In this document: positions 32,801 through 47,800 of the stretch, one piece after another | Layout of the letters: each line of letters begins with the position of its first letter | Numbering within the stretch: the first letter of the stretch is position 1 | Notes under the pieces: model-generated | The model's database searches: none | Told to the model about the DNA's origin: nothing | What the model saw: only the letters and a program-made list of their open reading frames with translations | Assembly: GCF_027942865.1 (NCBI RefSeq) | Contig: NC_134515.1 | Coordinates: forward strand, 22,094,227-22,158,226 | Origin: Odontesthes bonariensis | Lineage: Eukaryota; Chordata; Actinopteri; Atheriniformes; Atherinopsidae | DNA length: 64,000 nt | Direction of reading: 5' to 3' | Translations under genes and position numbers: made by a program

Positions 32801-35800
32801 AGGGTCGGATAACTGACATGGACAATCCAAGCCTTCGTGAGATGAAGTAGTTTGGCCCCAACTCAATTTTTGACTGTCTGTCGAAAGAAACTGTTGTGTA
32901 ACATCCTGCTGAGTATCCTTAAAAATCTCAGGAGCATCATACAAATCGGCTGTAGAACTTCAAGCATTGATTTGACTTTGTGCCCCTGATCAAGAAACCC
33001 TATATCTCAGCTCTTGGGGTCAGCCTGGTCATCAGGTTCTTTCTAGTTTAGAGGCTCCTCTCAGAGGCATTGAAGTAGTAGGTACTTAGTTATTTCTGTT
33101 AAACAGAAATGACTGATATATGACGGCATGTACTGTAGACACCCGACCGATAGTTCTTGTCTGCACTGGTGGCTGTAACTTTATTATCTGTGGTTGCAGT
33201 AAGCCAGTGTGGGCAGTGCTGCATATGAAGGCTCAGAATTGCTGCATATGATTCACAAAAGACTTGCATCATGGTAGCAAAGTACTTTGATGTCCCTCTG
33301 CTCAGTTGGACCTAAAAAAAACAATAGCTGTATCCAGCAATAGCGGTTATAAAGTTAAAAGACTGGCATGTTCATTTTTCAGATGTAGCAATCAGTGCTT
33401 TGGTTATTATTCTTAAAAAAAAAAAAAAATCATTACATTTAACGGAAGCTTGCGCAGTTATTAAACTTAAATGAGATGCAGAGGAGCATCACGTAGTTTT
33501 ACTGTCCTTTATAAATACATATCAAACAAATATTGTGTGTAGACTGTCAAGCACTGTCAAGTGGCTAAAATACACACACACACACAAAAAAGAAGACATG
33601 AGTTTATGTTGAGGAGTCATCACTGATGGTACTCTGTGCTCTGTCTCTGTTAACTGAGACAGGTAGATGGTTTTACTCAACAACGGGACTCCCAGCTTTT
33701 CCCCTTCACTGTAAGTGATGATGACACGTTGTGACTGCAGAGCTGATCTGTTAATACCACAGCATGGCAGTCCAGGTTTTAGACCTCTGATGTTCGGTTT
33801 AGATCAGAGAACAGCGGATCCATCAGCCAATCGCCAAAAAAAAATAAGCGGCTGCTCTGTGAATGATGGATCATACGGTTTTCATTTTTCAAGCAGAAAG
33901 ATAGATTTTCCAAAATAGATTTTTCATCTTTTTATTCAATATGATTGTAACCTCAATAATGCCTTATGAAATGAAACATTGATCCCGCCTCAGATGTTGC
34001 ACTGTTGCCTGCCAGTTTATATACTAATTGAGTCCGAAGTGGACAGGTTAACGTATGTATAAAAAGAAAAAGGAGTCTCTTTTGAACAGAAACCCTCAGC
34101 CTCGTAAGGTGAGATGTGCTGAGGTTTTAGAAATTTACGAGCTGTGTGTTGTTGTGGAAAGTGTGAATAAGAAGTTTCATAGATGTTTCAAACAAGATAC
34201 TGAGACTCTGTGCCCTCCGAGTCACGATGGGTGCGAGTCCATTTAGACCTGCCTGCGCCTAAGATCTTCTGTTAATGTTATCAGTTGTGGTCTGGAAATG
34301 CCCGGAGAAATAATTGGGTTTGAACGATGAGGCAATCCTCAGGGTGCTGTCGTCGTGGACGGGATTACTTGCACACGTTCGTGGAAACTTGTCATCGTCC
34401 TGACCCGCTTGTTCCATAGCTCCCGCAAAAGACACGCACATGTATTCTCACCTTGGGCTTCTGATGTCACTTCGAGGTGATGCTTTGTTTTTCATTTATT
34501 TATTTCTTCTTTTCGCGCACCTTTCAGTTCTGCTTATTTGTAAGAAATGTAGAAGCAAATCGGAGGCGCATCAACCCTCGGGCAGTAAATGTGGCAACAT
34601 GGTGGAGAACCTGCCTTTAGGTCGATCCATCAAAGGTTTTAACACTGCAATGTGAGCTACTCCCGTTTTACATTAAAGCAGCAACGGTAGCTTAATGGTG
34701 TTGTGTTGATCATAAACACAGCTTTTTATTTATTCTGTTGTCTGTGGCTATCATGATCGTGAAGTTTAGCTGATGATTACCTGCAAAGCTCCGACTCTTT
34801 ATCACCTTTAGTTATTCATTCATTTGTAGTCTGTGTGTTTTTAAATTAAACTGTCACAATTGAAATGTCTGTCACAATCACTGCAATATGGTACTCTGCT
34901 TACCCTGTAGTAAACATTTCCCTCCTTTGCAAACAGCCGTAAATTGTAGAGATGGCACGGATCCACATTTTGATACTGATGAGTTCCAATCGTCCTTTTC
35001 TTTTTTTTAGTCCTGCAGAGCTCACACTATAGCTTGGCTCCTACTAATTGTTTGTTTCAGACTAAAGTTCTTCCCGACTGAAGTGCCTGAATGGCCTCTT
35101 TTCTTTATGCAATATTAAACTTTTTTGAAACATTAGTTTGTTAAGTCAAAAAAACAAAAAACGCCCCAATTGAAAATAAATTACATTTATTGGCATCACA
35201 AATGCCTTTGCTTTTGAAACTGGTATTTCGTTCTCAGTAGTGCTGCCAAGTTATGCGTACTTGAAATGTTGCGTGAAAGGAAGCAGGAGGAAGTGAGGGA
35301 GTGTGTTGCAGGATATCTTCTCTCATCTCTTTTGGTAAGGTCGCATCTCTGGCCATCTCTTTGTTTCCTGCATCTGTCAGAGATGGCCTCCAAATATTTT
35401 GACTCAAACGACTAAAGGTGCCATCTAACAGATCAGCCTGTCAAAGCTGTGCTGTGCTCTCGGCGGATATCTGCTGGCCCTGGTTGCTGGTAGAGTAAAC
35501 TGAGACATGATGTATGATTAGCGAGCTCAGCTTGGTAAGACTGTGTGTGAAGACATCGTTTCTCATGCTTGAGAAAAGCACATGCTCACCTATACGCAAG
35601 TACAGATGTGGTGTGTAGGCGACAAAAGCACAGGATGTGTGGTTCGGGGGCAGGAAGAGGAGCAGGAGCTGAAATAAATGTGTGTGTGTGTTTGGCAGGA
35701 GAGCCCCTGCTTTAAGTCTTCAACTGCTGCGACTCTAACACTGCTTGAAACCCGCTGAGCCTCTTTACAGCCTAAACACTCGTAAAGATTCAGACTGCCC

Positions 35801-38800
35801 TGTGAATGGCGTCAGGACAAACCTTTTTCAGCTGTCGTTGTTGAAGATGAGCAGTGCAGCTACCTTGTGTAAAAACATATCACGGTATTATCTTTCTGAA
35901 TCATTCAAACCATTACACATGCTCATCCCCACGCCTAAATGCACGTGTTTATGATGTCCGTGGACACGACTGCAGAAATGATGTCGGTCAACTGGAAGAT
36001 ATGTTACGTGTCTTCGGTTTTATCTGCTCAGCCTTTCTGTTTTATGTTGTAAGGGGAATTTAGATATTCTAACATGTCGTGCGTGCACCTTTTGAGCTGT
36101 AAGGTTATTGTTGGCATTGGTAACACACTTCATGTATGAGATTAGGAATCACTTCCTGGGAGGCTTGGAGCTAATTAATTTTCTTTGTTACGATGAAACC
36201 ACGTTACACAATTCTCTCATTTCGGTATCCCACAGTTTGAAAATTTGACGGATTAGTCCTTTTCTGCACATCGTTACCATGTGGTTACCGAAGGATTATT
36301 GACATTATGATTGTGTCGACTTCATTCATATTGCCCATCTGTTCTTTTTTCTTTTTTTTTTGTTGGAAGTCTTGCGCTCACCGCTGTATGTTTGTCCGTC
36401 TCTACAGTTGACATTCGCGAGATCAAAGAGATCCGTCCTGGTCAGAAGTCCCGGGACTTTGAGCGCTATGTGGAGGATTCTGCTGCTCGGCTCGATCAGG
36501 CTCACTGCTTTGTTATTCTGTATGGCACAGAGTTTCGCCTTAAATCCCTCAGCCTGGCAGGTACGCACACAACACCCAATCTACATCTTTTTAACGCTAT
36601 CAAATCAAGTTAGTCACGTGTTACTGTCACTGTTTTCCTCAGCAACATCTGATGAAGAGATGACCATGTGGGTGAAGGGGTTAAACTGGCTTGTGGCTGA
36701 CACACTGAAGTCCCCAACCCCACTTCAAATAGAGAGGTAACATTTATCCAAATACACGTCGTAACCAAAGCTCAATGTGGTGGAAAATGGTTTTAATGGA
36801 CACAGTATTTTCCATCGTGAGTAGATTTTTACATTCATTTGTTTTAACCCATTGAATCTATTGGTCCTCATCTTTTAGGTGGTTACGCAAGCAGTTCTAT
36901 GCAGTCGATCGCAACAGAGAAGACAGGTAAGCCCCATCGGTTACGTTTCGTTAACTGCTGACATCACCACCAAACGAAACATCAGTGAAATTCAATGTAA
37001 CGCAGTTGTTAGGCACAACATTTGTGTGCGGTCTACCATCGGCAGCAAGTAGATTTGCTCCAGCTGGCTAGTAGGTGTTTGTGAGGGTGCTAAGTTGAGG
37101 TGCAGTGGAGGAACTGACCCCTTCGCCACACACCAGCCACTCTTCCTGCGGCAGGAAACAGGCTGCAGAGAATGGAGGAGATTTGCAGAGATGTTTGTCT
37201 GTTACATCCCTGTCTTTGTTCTGTTGTGAGGGTATTGTCATCTCTGGCCAAATCCCAGGCTGTGCAGTAGAAGTGAAGCCATAACGCCTCAACAGAGCAT
37301 GTTTGTTTGCAAGGTTTCAGGTTGCCGTGTTGACCATAGAAATGACATTTGGCCTGATTCAAGAGTATCTACTCTTGCGAGTGTTTGCGTGTATTGTGTG
37401 TGCGCACCATGTTGGTGTTGAATTTTTCTTTTCCACTAAACGTTTGTATGCGTTTAGGATATCCTGTAAGGATCTGAAGAACATGCTGAGCCAAGTCAAC
37501 TACAGGGTGCCCAGCATGAGGTTCCTCCGAGAGAAGCTTCCGGTACTGTCCTTCCACTTAACCCATTCCACTTCACCGTGCAGCTTTTAAAAACTGAATA
37601 TTGGCGATTTATTATTGATGTCTTTTATAACCCCACCCGATGTTTCTTTGCAATGTTTTCTAGGACTCGGAGCTGAGGAATGGAGATGTGCCCTTCAGCC
37701 AGTTTGCCCAGCTGTATCGAAGCCTTATGTTTGATGCTCAGAAAAACGTAAGTGCAGTCATTTTATGTTTCCACAGATAGTCCCAGCACTTTCATCCCAC
37801 AATACTCTATCTGATGCCCTGCCAAGGCCCACTTCATCCCCCATCTGTGTGTTCTCAAATGGCTGTAAGATCAATATAGACCAGTTAAAACGCACCAAAC
37901 CCCTCTAGTGGAGGCCATTAGGACACACATACACAGATGAGCAGGCAGGCTGGGGTCAGATTAAATGGATGACCTCAGTGCCCTCCCTCCTACCTACAGG
38001 AAGTCTGTTACCATTTACATGAGCAGCGCTGCACACAGCACTGCGATTGATTAACTGAAAATCTCTGTTTTTGACTGCTCTTCCAGATGGAGATCCAATT
38101 TCTACAAAGGTAGGTCAAAACTACATGCTCAAATATACACAGGGGCTCTTTCTTATGTGTTGAATGTTTAGCTACTAAAGTGAAGCAACTCTGTCTTTAC
38201 CAGGTTCACTGATAGATCAGAGCAGAGGATCTCCCTAGAGGATTTTAAGAGCTTCCTCCTTGACTCTCAAAAGGTAATTCTTCGGTCACTGAACAAATTG
38301 CTGATTCTTCTCATTCATGTTGTCTAACCCATGTGCATTTGTTGGTTAATGAAGGAACTGTGGGCCACGGATAACAACAAAGTTCAGGAGTTTATATTCA
38401 ACTACCTGAAAGATCCCCTCAGAGAAGTGGAGCAGCCTTATTTCCATCAAGATGAGGTACGCTTTCCGCCACTCTTACTTTATTTTAACCCATTTTCTTT
38501 CTTAATTTGATCTTTTTCTCAGGTTTTGCTAGCTAATGGAAACACTCTAAATCTGTTTTTGCAAGTCATTTTTTCCGATGGCCCCCCCCCTGTGCTGTCA
38601 ATGTAGGTGGGAGGTGCTCAGACTTTGACATCGATACCCGTGGACTTGACGTAATTCTAATTCCCACACAATTAGAAAAGGTTACTTACTGTGACTCTGT
38701 TTGACAGTTCTGCAGAAAGCGGGGGATGCTTTGTGGTCACCCTAAAGTTGTTATTGACAAAAAAAAAGAAAAAGAAGAGGAAGCTGGTGCGGCACAGCCT

Positions 38801-41800
38801 GCAGGTGATGGTGCCGTTCTGTGCACATGAATCTGTCAGATAGCAGGTTAAGAGACCCTGGCCATGCTGGGAGTAGTATTTCACCAAAGCTAGAAAAATA
38901 TCGCAACAGAATGTGCATTATTGTTGGCGCGGCCTTCACTGTTGTACTTTTACATACTTCTCCAGATTGGATGGTGAGGTACGTAAAAGTAATGTAGCGC
39001 AGTGCTTTTATGTGATGATTGGGCAGCTAATACCACCACCTATCTGACTTAAAGCCTCAACTCTCGATTGCTTTTGTAATGCACGCCGTGAGTCGCAGCG
39101 CTCGGCATCACAACAATCCAGTCTGCAGCACTTTCTGGTGGAGATATAAATGTGATTGGTGAAATGAGAAAAACTTTCTACTATTTATTTATTTTTTTTA
39201 AATGATATTTTAAACCAAAGGGTTTCCTCAGGTATTCTCACCGTCCATATATGTATTAAGTACCGTAAATTCCCGACTATAAGCTGCTACTTTTTCCCAG
39301 GCTTTGAGCACCGCGGCTTATAATGCGGTGCGGCTAATATATGCTTTTTTTCTTTTGTTTTCATGCCGCCAAAAACGTTTTACACCGTAGCATTAGACCA
39401 ATACAATTAAGGAATAGTTCACAGTGGTCCAATGAAATTGTACGATAAATCAAACACACTTGCACTACTAAATTATTGTAAATCGCAGAAATGCGTATGA
39501 TGCAGCTTTTAAATTGAAGGCGATCAATGACTTTTCCTGGTAGGCTACAGTCTTTTTTTTTTTTTTTTTACCAGCTGTGTTACAGGCACTGTTCGAAAAA
39601 AGAAAGAAAAAAAAAAAAAAAAAAAGCATTTACCACGTATTTGTGCGTTACCGATAGGTATTTAAGATAAAAGTGTTGCAGTGGTAGAACTCTTGTTAGC
39701 GGGCAGATAAGCCTATCGCAACTTACATTGTGGCGTGGTATTTGAATTCAGTCAGAGGGCGATCGCAGAGACAGACACGCATGTCTTTGCTCTGCAGGAG
39801 GAAAGTGGAGCACAGAAAAACCGTCACAGGGAGAACATGCAGACTCCTAACAGAAAAGCCTCAGCCGAAGGTTTGAACCCAAAACCTTTGCCTGTGAGGC
39901 AACAATGTTAACTGCCGCTGAGCACTGTGTGCAAGTAGGATTCTATGTGCGTATAGCAGTTGAAATGAATGATTTCAAACTTTGTTTGCAAATTTTTCAA
40001 TTTTGACGCTTTCGAAAAGTTGTGCTGGAGGAGGGAAAAATCGAAAACATGCAGGGCAGTGGGTCCCGAGGACCGGAATAGAGAAACACTGAGCTAAACT
40101 AAGATTGTGTAGAGCTCCAGATGAAGCTTTTCCGTACTTTGACCTCCATGGAAATTTTTGGAGCACCACTTGAATCCACGCAACACATTCATGTTTCACT
40201 TGAATCTACGACTGATAACAATTTACAGAGTTTAGTTTTTTTGCTGTGAAGGTTAAAGCCACGTGTTTGAGTAGTGTTTTGAGAGTAGATGGCAAAATGC
40301 ATTTATCCTTTAATGATGATCCCTTCCCTCAGAGTAAACGGTCCGTTATTATTGCTTTAAAAATGCCTGTTGCTTAACAAGCATTTATCATGAATGAAGG
40401 TGAGATGAAATAAGTTGAATATATGTGAAAATATTCCATTGCTTGCTGATTTTAGAACGTGGAGCCTATTTGCAAGCCGCGCTGTTTCTACTAGTTACAG
40501 AACTGATTCACGATGTCTCCTAAAACGATCGCAAAATGTGACTAAATGGTCATCATCTAAACTCCTGTTTTGAGTTACTCAGCGAGAAAAGTTTGGGTTA
40601 AAACGTAAACAATGCAATCCTTGTGGTCTAAGGGGCCTTGTATACCAAACTGACAACTGGGCGCGCCAGCGAACGTCTGTCTGTGTGCATAGTCAGCTTT
40701 GAAAAAAAAAATAAAATAATAATTCTTGTCTTATTTTGCTGATTTAGCTTGCGGAAGTGGAATTGTGTGTGTGAGAACTCTCTGATTTGATAAATGACAG
40801 CAGGAGGAAACGGCTCACTTAACGTGTCAAGTCTCTTATCATTTGTCATCTTCATTTGCTTGTAAAAAAAAAAAAAAAAAGCAAAATTTTTACAACGAGA
40901 TGGGCGTGTGTTTTGGATTCCAACTGATAGCCATGATTCAAGAGAAGCAGGCTCTGTATGACATTACTGTAAAATGCAAAGCACGTGTGTTTTATGTTTA
41001 CGTCATCTTCTCTGTCCTGCGTAGTTCCTCTCTTACCTGTTCTCCAAAGAGAACACCATCTGGGATTCTTCGCTGGACCAAGTATGTCCTGAGAATATGA
41101 ACAACCCCCTGTCCCACTACTGGATTTCCTCTTCACACAACACGTAAGGACAGCGGGATGGAGGGCATGCACACATTTTGCTCTGCCAAGTGTAATTGTG
41201 CCCTGGGAAAGCTAAAGCCTGGCATTCTCTCTTGAAATCTTTACCCAAACAAGGCGTTTGAACTGACTTCATACATCAGATAAAAGTGCAACGATTAACA
41301 ATCGAGTTCCAGAATGAGATCTAGGCTGGTAGTTTGCAGGAAAATGTATTTTTCCTCCTATTGAAAAGTGTGTGAAAGGCAGTTTGAAATGATAACCTTT
41401 TGTACTAGATGTGAAACAATACTCATTGGAACAGGGATGTGAAAATTTCCCATGTTTCTGCGGTTGCGACTGAATTGACAGACTGAATAAGTAGGAAGTA
41501 TTTATTCCCGTCAACAAAAGAGAAAGCGCCCTTGTCACATTGTGGTATCAGAATTATGTATCTGTGTGGGTGCGGTGCAGTCCCTGACATGTGGGTCTTT
41601 TGGAGAAACTGTCAAGATGTGACCACATATTGTTTGCTTTAATGCTTTGTGCTTGTTTTTAGCTACCTGACGGGAGATCAGGTTTCCAGCGAATCGTCCT
41701 TGGAGGCGTATGCTCGTTGTCTGCGGATGGGCTGTCGCTGTATCGAATGTGGGTAAACACACCCCGGCACACACACAATAGTTTTACCCACTCACACTGA

Positions 41801-44800
41801 ATAACTCCCACTTGACTTTCGACCTCATAATTACCTTTTGTCTGTCACAGTTCTACTTTTTCTGCAGCGACTGCACCCTATACACACACACAAACGCACA
41901 CACATGCTATTGGTGTGTATTGCTTTTAGGACCGACTCATGTCAAGCAGGTTCCTAAAATTAGAACTGACTTGCGGTTGACTGGATTTACTGTAAACACA
42001 AGTAAACAAACCCGTCAAACGTCGTAGCACTGGAACTCTGCTGTTGCTCATTCCTGTATGCTTACTTCATTCTTCCAGTCAGTGTGAAAGATAAAAGGAT
42101 ATGACGCGTGTGTGTGTTTGTTTTTCAGTGGACTGCTGGGATGGTCCAAACGGAATGCCAGTCATCTACCACGGACACACCCTCACAACAAAAATCAAGT
42201 TTAGTGACGTCTTGCCCACCATAAAAGAGCACGCCTTTGTCACATCCGAGTGAGTCTCCATGAGTTCAGTTTTCTTTTTATAGGTGTTGGATGTGATAAG
42301 ATGGTGAAAAGGATTACAAATAAGGATGACACATGAAAAGAAACAATGTGGACAAGCCACTGTGACATCAGTCATTATTGTTGTGTGCGTGTCAGAAAAT
42401 AAGATCAGAAAATCAAACTGAGACACAGATAAAGGGGATTTTTCTTGGAGGTTGCAACTCTTTGATTGCTAATTTGCGTTTTTTTTTCCTTCAGCTATCC
42501 CATCATCCTGTCCATCGAGGACCACTGTAGTATTGTGCAGCAGAGGAATATGGCCACCTACTTTAAAAAGGTGTTTGGGGATATGCTGCTGACCAAGGCG
42601 GTGGATATCTCAGCAGATGGCCTTCCCTCGCCCAACCAGCTCAAGAGGAAGATTCTCATCAAGGTCAGCGGATGCGTGCAGACATAAGAAATAATTTCAA
42701 TACCTTTGGAATGAAGATTATCCGGTTATCCATGTCGTGTTTCTGACTTTATTTCCCTTGGTGTTCCTCTGTCGGTCCTCCCTTCTCCTCCCATGATCTA
42801 CTGCAGCATAAAAAGCTCGCAGAGGGCAGTGCCTATGAGGAGGTCTCCACCTCCACACCATATTCTGAGAATGATATCAGCAACTCTATCAAAAATGGCA
42901 TCCTATACTTGGAAGATCCCATCAACCATGTAAGCATGCTCACTTTATTTGAAATACTACTAGGTTCCTGATGAAAGAAGGTTTGAACTCAAACCAGTGA
43001 CCAAGAAATCGTAGCCCACACGATTAGGTGATGATAAAGACACATATTCATCTTTTCTGTTTATTACAGTTTGTTTTGGCTGTGATGTCGTGGTCCACTG
43101 ATGTGGGGATTCTCTTAATGTTTTATTCTGTTGTTTAAACAAACTCATCCTCCCCTCTTCTCCCTGCAGGAGTGGTACCCTCATTTCTTTGTCCTGACCA
43201 GCAGTAAGATCTACTACTCAGAAGAGACCTCCAATAACCAGGGTAACGATGAGGAGGAGGAGCACAGGGAGGTCAGTAGCTGCACGTGACGTTGTACCTA
43301 ACTAATATCTAATAGAGAAGTCGAGCAGGTTTCTGGCAGTTTTGTTTTTGTATTCGGGGTTCTGCATGATGATCTGCGGATGAAGGGAGGACGTAGTTGT
43401 TAGGAGGTGGCCTACAACGCAACAGTATTGAAGCTGTTGCCGTTTAGCAAATGTGGACTGTTAAAACGCTGCAGTGGTAAGTCCACTAAATTCTCCCTTT
43501 CTCTTGCAATTTCCCAGGTGTCCAATGGAATGGACCAGCATGTGACCGAGAAATGGTTCCATGGCAAGCTTGGTGCTGGACGGGATGGACGACAGATCGC
43601 AGAGAGGCTGCTGTCCGAGTACTGCCTTGAGACTGGAGCTCCTGATGGTTCCTTCCTGGTCCGGGAGAGTGAAACATTTGTTGGAGACTACACGCTATCT
43701 TTCTGGTGGGTTTTGTAATTACAATATGTGCTGACTCTCCTTTTTTCAAGTTTACACAAACCTCAGCTGATAGTCTTGATCTCTTTTCAGATAATTAATA
43801 GGAATAATGCACAGATACACTCAGAGCAGTGTGTTAAAAGTTAACACGGGGTACAGTTTTTCTTTGACTTGACCTGTTCAGAAGTAGGACACAGTTGCTT
43901 CTAAAATTGCATATCTCCCATACTCAGTTTTCCCTCCGTCTCATCCATCTCTTCCATCTTTGCAACAGGCGTTCCGGCCGGGTGCAGCACTGTCGTATCC
44001 ACTCCCGGCAGGAGGCAGGCAGCCCCAAGTTCTACCTGACCGACAACTTGGTGTTTGACACACTCTTTGCTCTGATCAACCACTACCAGCAGGTGGCACT
44101 GCGCTGCAACGAGTTTGAAATGAAATTGACTGAGCCGGTGCCTCAGACTAATGCCCACGAAAGCAAAGAGTGAGTCTGCAGGCATTCACGCAGTTTTTGG
44201 AGAGAGTTTAAATGGAAAAAGGTTCCCTCGTAGTTATCTTCTGTTTTTATTTTGTTGTTTATCGTAGGTGGTACCACGCCAGCCTGTCCAGGAGCCATGC
44301 AGAGAACATGCTGATGAGGGTTCCTCGTGATGGGGCTTTCCTTGTCAGGAAGAGGACGGAAGCCAACTCGTTTGCCATTTCTTTCAGGTAACTCATTCCT
44401 GCTGTTCTCAGTACGTGACACTTGTTTAGCTCAAGTCCTTTACATGTACCTCCTATTTTGATTCACCTCGATATGTGTAAAGTAGGATAAATCTCGGAGG
44501 ACTGAATTGAATACCACAAGGAAGGTTCTTAAGATGGCTCTTCTTCACAGGGCTGAGGGTAAGATCAAGCACTGTCGAGTGCAGCAGGAGGGTCAGACTG
44601 TGGTGCTGGGCACCTCTGAGTTTGACAGCCTTGTAGACCTCATCAGTTATTATGAAAAGCACCCTCTGTATCGCAAAATGAAACTACGCTATCCCATCAA
44701 TGAGGACACACTGGAGAAGATTGGCACTGCGGTGAGTACCACACTGTGCAGTTGATAAAATATTGAATAGATATTAGCAAGCAAAAAAATGTTATCTGTT

Positions 44801-47800
44801 GATAGTTCAGTCAAAAATGAAATGAAAAGACCTACTAAAATAATGTGTTGTCCAACAGGAGCCAGACTACGGGTCTCTGTATGAGGGCAGAAATCCTGGA
44901 TTTTACGTGGAGGCTAATCAAATGCCAACTTTCAAGGTGAGCGTGCAGCACTACGAGGTTCGCATATAGTTGAACTCCTCACCACTGACACTTGAACTTG
45001 CAAGAAATCAGCTGTGAATACATGCATCTTGTCTTTCCAGTGTACGGTGAGAGCAATGTATGAGTACAAAGCCCAGAGAGATGACGAGCTCTCCTTTACC
45101 AAGAATGCCATTATCTCCAATGTAGACAAGCAGGAAGGAGGATGGTGAGTGACGGGAACAGGAAGTAACTCTTAATAATCCATATAGACTGATGATATTT
45201 GTTTTGTTCTTGATTTTGTTTTTTTTACTATTTTAGTGTGAAAAGAATTTTAAAGCTGCAGTGTTGGTGGTATTTCCCAAACTAAATGCCTTCTCATGCC
45301 TGCTTGTCACAGGTGGAAAGGTGACTGTGGAGGGAAGAAGCAGATGTGGTTTCCTGCAAACTACGTGGAGGAGATCAGTCCATCTGCAGCAGAGCCTGAC
45401 AGAACTGTGAGGATCAAACCAATACCAGCAAATTTAGAGTTTATTTCAAATTAAATGAATAGGCCTGCCTCCTCCACAGGGAGGTCAGGCCTTGTCAGTC
45501 AGTGTGTTGATCATCCGCTCTCACAGGATAGATGGTAACATGGACAAGAACTGTCACAAGGGTGACAACATCTTAAATTATCATTTTTTTCTGTTAAAGC
45601 AGGAGATGACAGAAAACAGCCCTCTGGGAGATCTGCTGAGAGGAAGCGTGGACTTGTCTTCCTGTCAGATTGGTGAGTTGCCCCTTCACTTCCTGTTTGA
45701 CTTTGCTGCAGGGCTGCAGAGCAAACAGTCACCTTAGCCGAAGGCACCGTTTCAGGCTGTCGAATGCATGCACATGATCTCCTAATTGAGAGACTCCGTC
45801 ACTCCCGTTTCCTGTCTTTTTGTCCAGCATCGGCCTCCTTTTAAATTCATTGTTCATTATTACATTCTTACATTTCTTACATGTCAGTATCTGATATGTT
45901 ATTGACATTCTCTGGTTCAGTTAGTACACATTAGTATTGACATATGCAGTCATACATACAATGCAGTCCTTTGTAAGTGGAGATGATGCCCCAGGCTTTG
46001 TTTGTGCCTTTAGGTGGCTCAGTGGCCCCATCTAGTGGCAGTCTGGGAAAGGTTCAGCTAATTTCCCACCAAAACACTTCAGTCCAAGGTTTCTTTCACA
46101 CGACCACTGACAGAATAACTCTGGCCGATGCAATTGTTTCCTCTTGGAGAAAGTGTTGACGCGGAACTTTTGAGGCCGGGCTTCTGCTTTTCTTACGTGT
46201 ACAACAGCAGACTTTGACCGCAGCAGTCAAAGTTCAAATTATACTAACCTTACACTTTGTTTGCCTCTGACATTTTGAAACCATCTTCATTCAAATTTTA
46301 GGTGTCCAAGAGGTTTAGAGACGGATTGTGTATCCAACGTTCCAGATGTTTTCAGATGTTTTTTTTTTTTTGTTTGTTTTCACTTGTGTTACTTCACTTT
46401 TATTCATTTGTGAATTAATTATTCGTTTGTTCATTTCACTTCTGTTGCTCATTTAAACAAAAGCATAATAGGGGGCTCCTCTTCTTTCTTTTATGTTCAG
46501 TTGTGCGTCCCGAGGGGAAGGGCAGCAGACCTCACGTCTTCTCCCTGGTGCCGAATATGCGCATGGGCCCCGTGCTGGATGTGGCTGCCAACAGCCAAGA
46601 GGAACTCAAAGAATGGTTGATCAAGATCCGTGAAGTCACCATGACCTCAGAGGCCAAAGTAAATATACATGCATCTTATGTCTGAGAGGAAATGCACTCA
46701 TACCGCTTTCATGCCGCACTGTGTTCGGTGTTAATCGAGCCCTGTGTTTTCCTTGCAAAAGCCAGAGTATGGGAAACAGTGACTGGAGAGAGCAACAGAG
46801 CAGTGAGCACATATGATACATGTCATTAATGTTGTTCTGCTTATCCTCAGTCACAAACTACAAGCTGTCTGGTATTGTTCTAGTATTGTGATTGTATAGT
46901 CGACCCAACAGAGCAGTGGTTGTTGGGGAGAGAGAAAAATCTTGGCTTCAGTTTGTGAAGTGATGTTTGTTGCTGTTGTTGTCTCTGCCCAGCTTGAGGA
47001 GGGGAAGATGATGGAGAGGAGGAAGAAGATCGCACTGGAATTATCGGACCTGGTCATCTACTGTAGGCCTGTGCCATTTGACGAAGAAAGTAAGGATTGT
47101 GCTCACTCGCTGGACCTCAGTTGTATCAACAATTTATTTCCATTGACGTAACAAATGAGAACATGTTCAAGCCCCATGCACAAGGGTTAGCTTTATTCTT
47201 TGCTTTCACCTTATGCAGAGATAGGCACAGACCGGGCATGCTTCCGCGACATGTCGTCCTTCCCCGAGACCAAAGCAGAAAAGTACGTGAACAAGATCAA
47301 GGGGAAGAAGTTTCTGCAGTACAACCGACTACAACTGTCCAGGATCTACCCCAGAAGCCAGCGACTGGACTCCTCCAACTATGACCCACTGCCCATGTGG
47401 CTCTGCGGGTCCCAGCTGGTTGCGCTCAACTTCCAGACAGCAGGTATGTAACTTATTTTCAAAGCAGATAAAACAGACAGGAGACCTTTGTGCTCTTTAT
47501 ATTGGTTTACCCTCCTCATCTGTTCTTTCCACTTCCACATGCAGACAAGCCCATGCAGATGAACCAGGCCCTGTTCATGCTAAACGGAAGAAGCGGCTAT
47601 GTCCTTCAGCCTTCCATCATGAGGGACGACAGCTTTGATCCCTTTGACAGAAATACGCTACGAGGCATTGAACAAGTCACTCTTGAGATAGAGGTACAGT
47701 AGAGAGAGGATTGGATCGTGTGCATGCAGATGTACACAATGCAAATGGTTTCAGACTGCCAGGGAAGCCTTCTGAGCGGGATGTGGGAAAGTAGAACTGT

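Larger units (their letters stand above)
38457..41024 (+). other. plcg1: plcg1 intron carrying dispersed repeats
   Basis: A 2.6-kb intron just before the exon with the first catalytic histidine. It contains a fragment with a strongly repeat-like start near 39262, an antisense SINE fragment near 39785-39930, and A/T homopolymers. No exon is seen. Confidence 0.75.
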
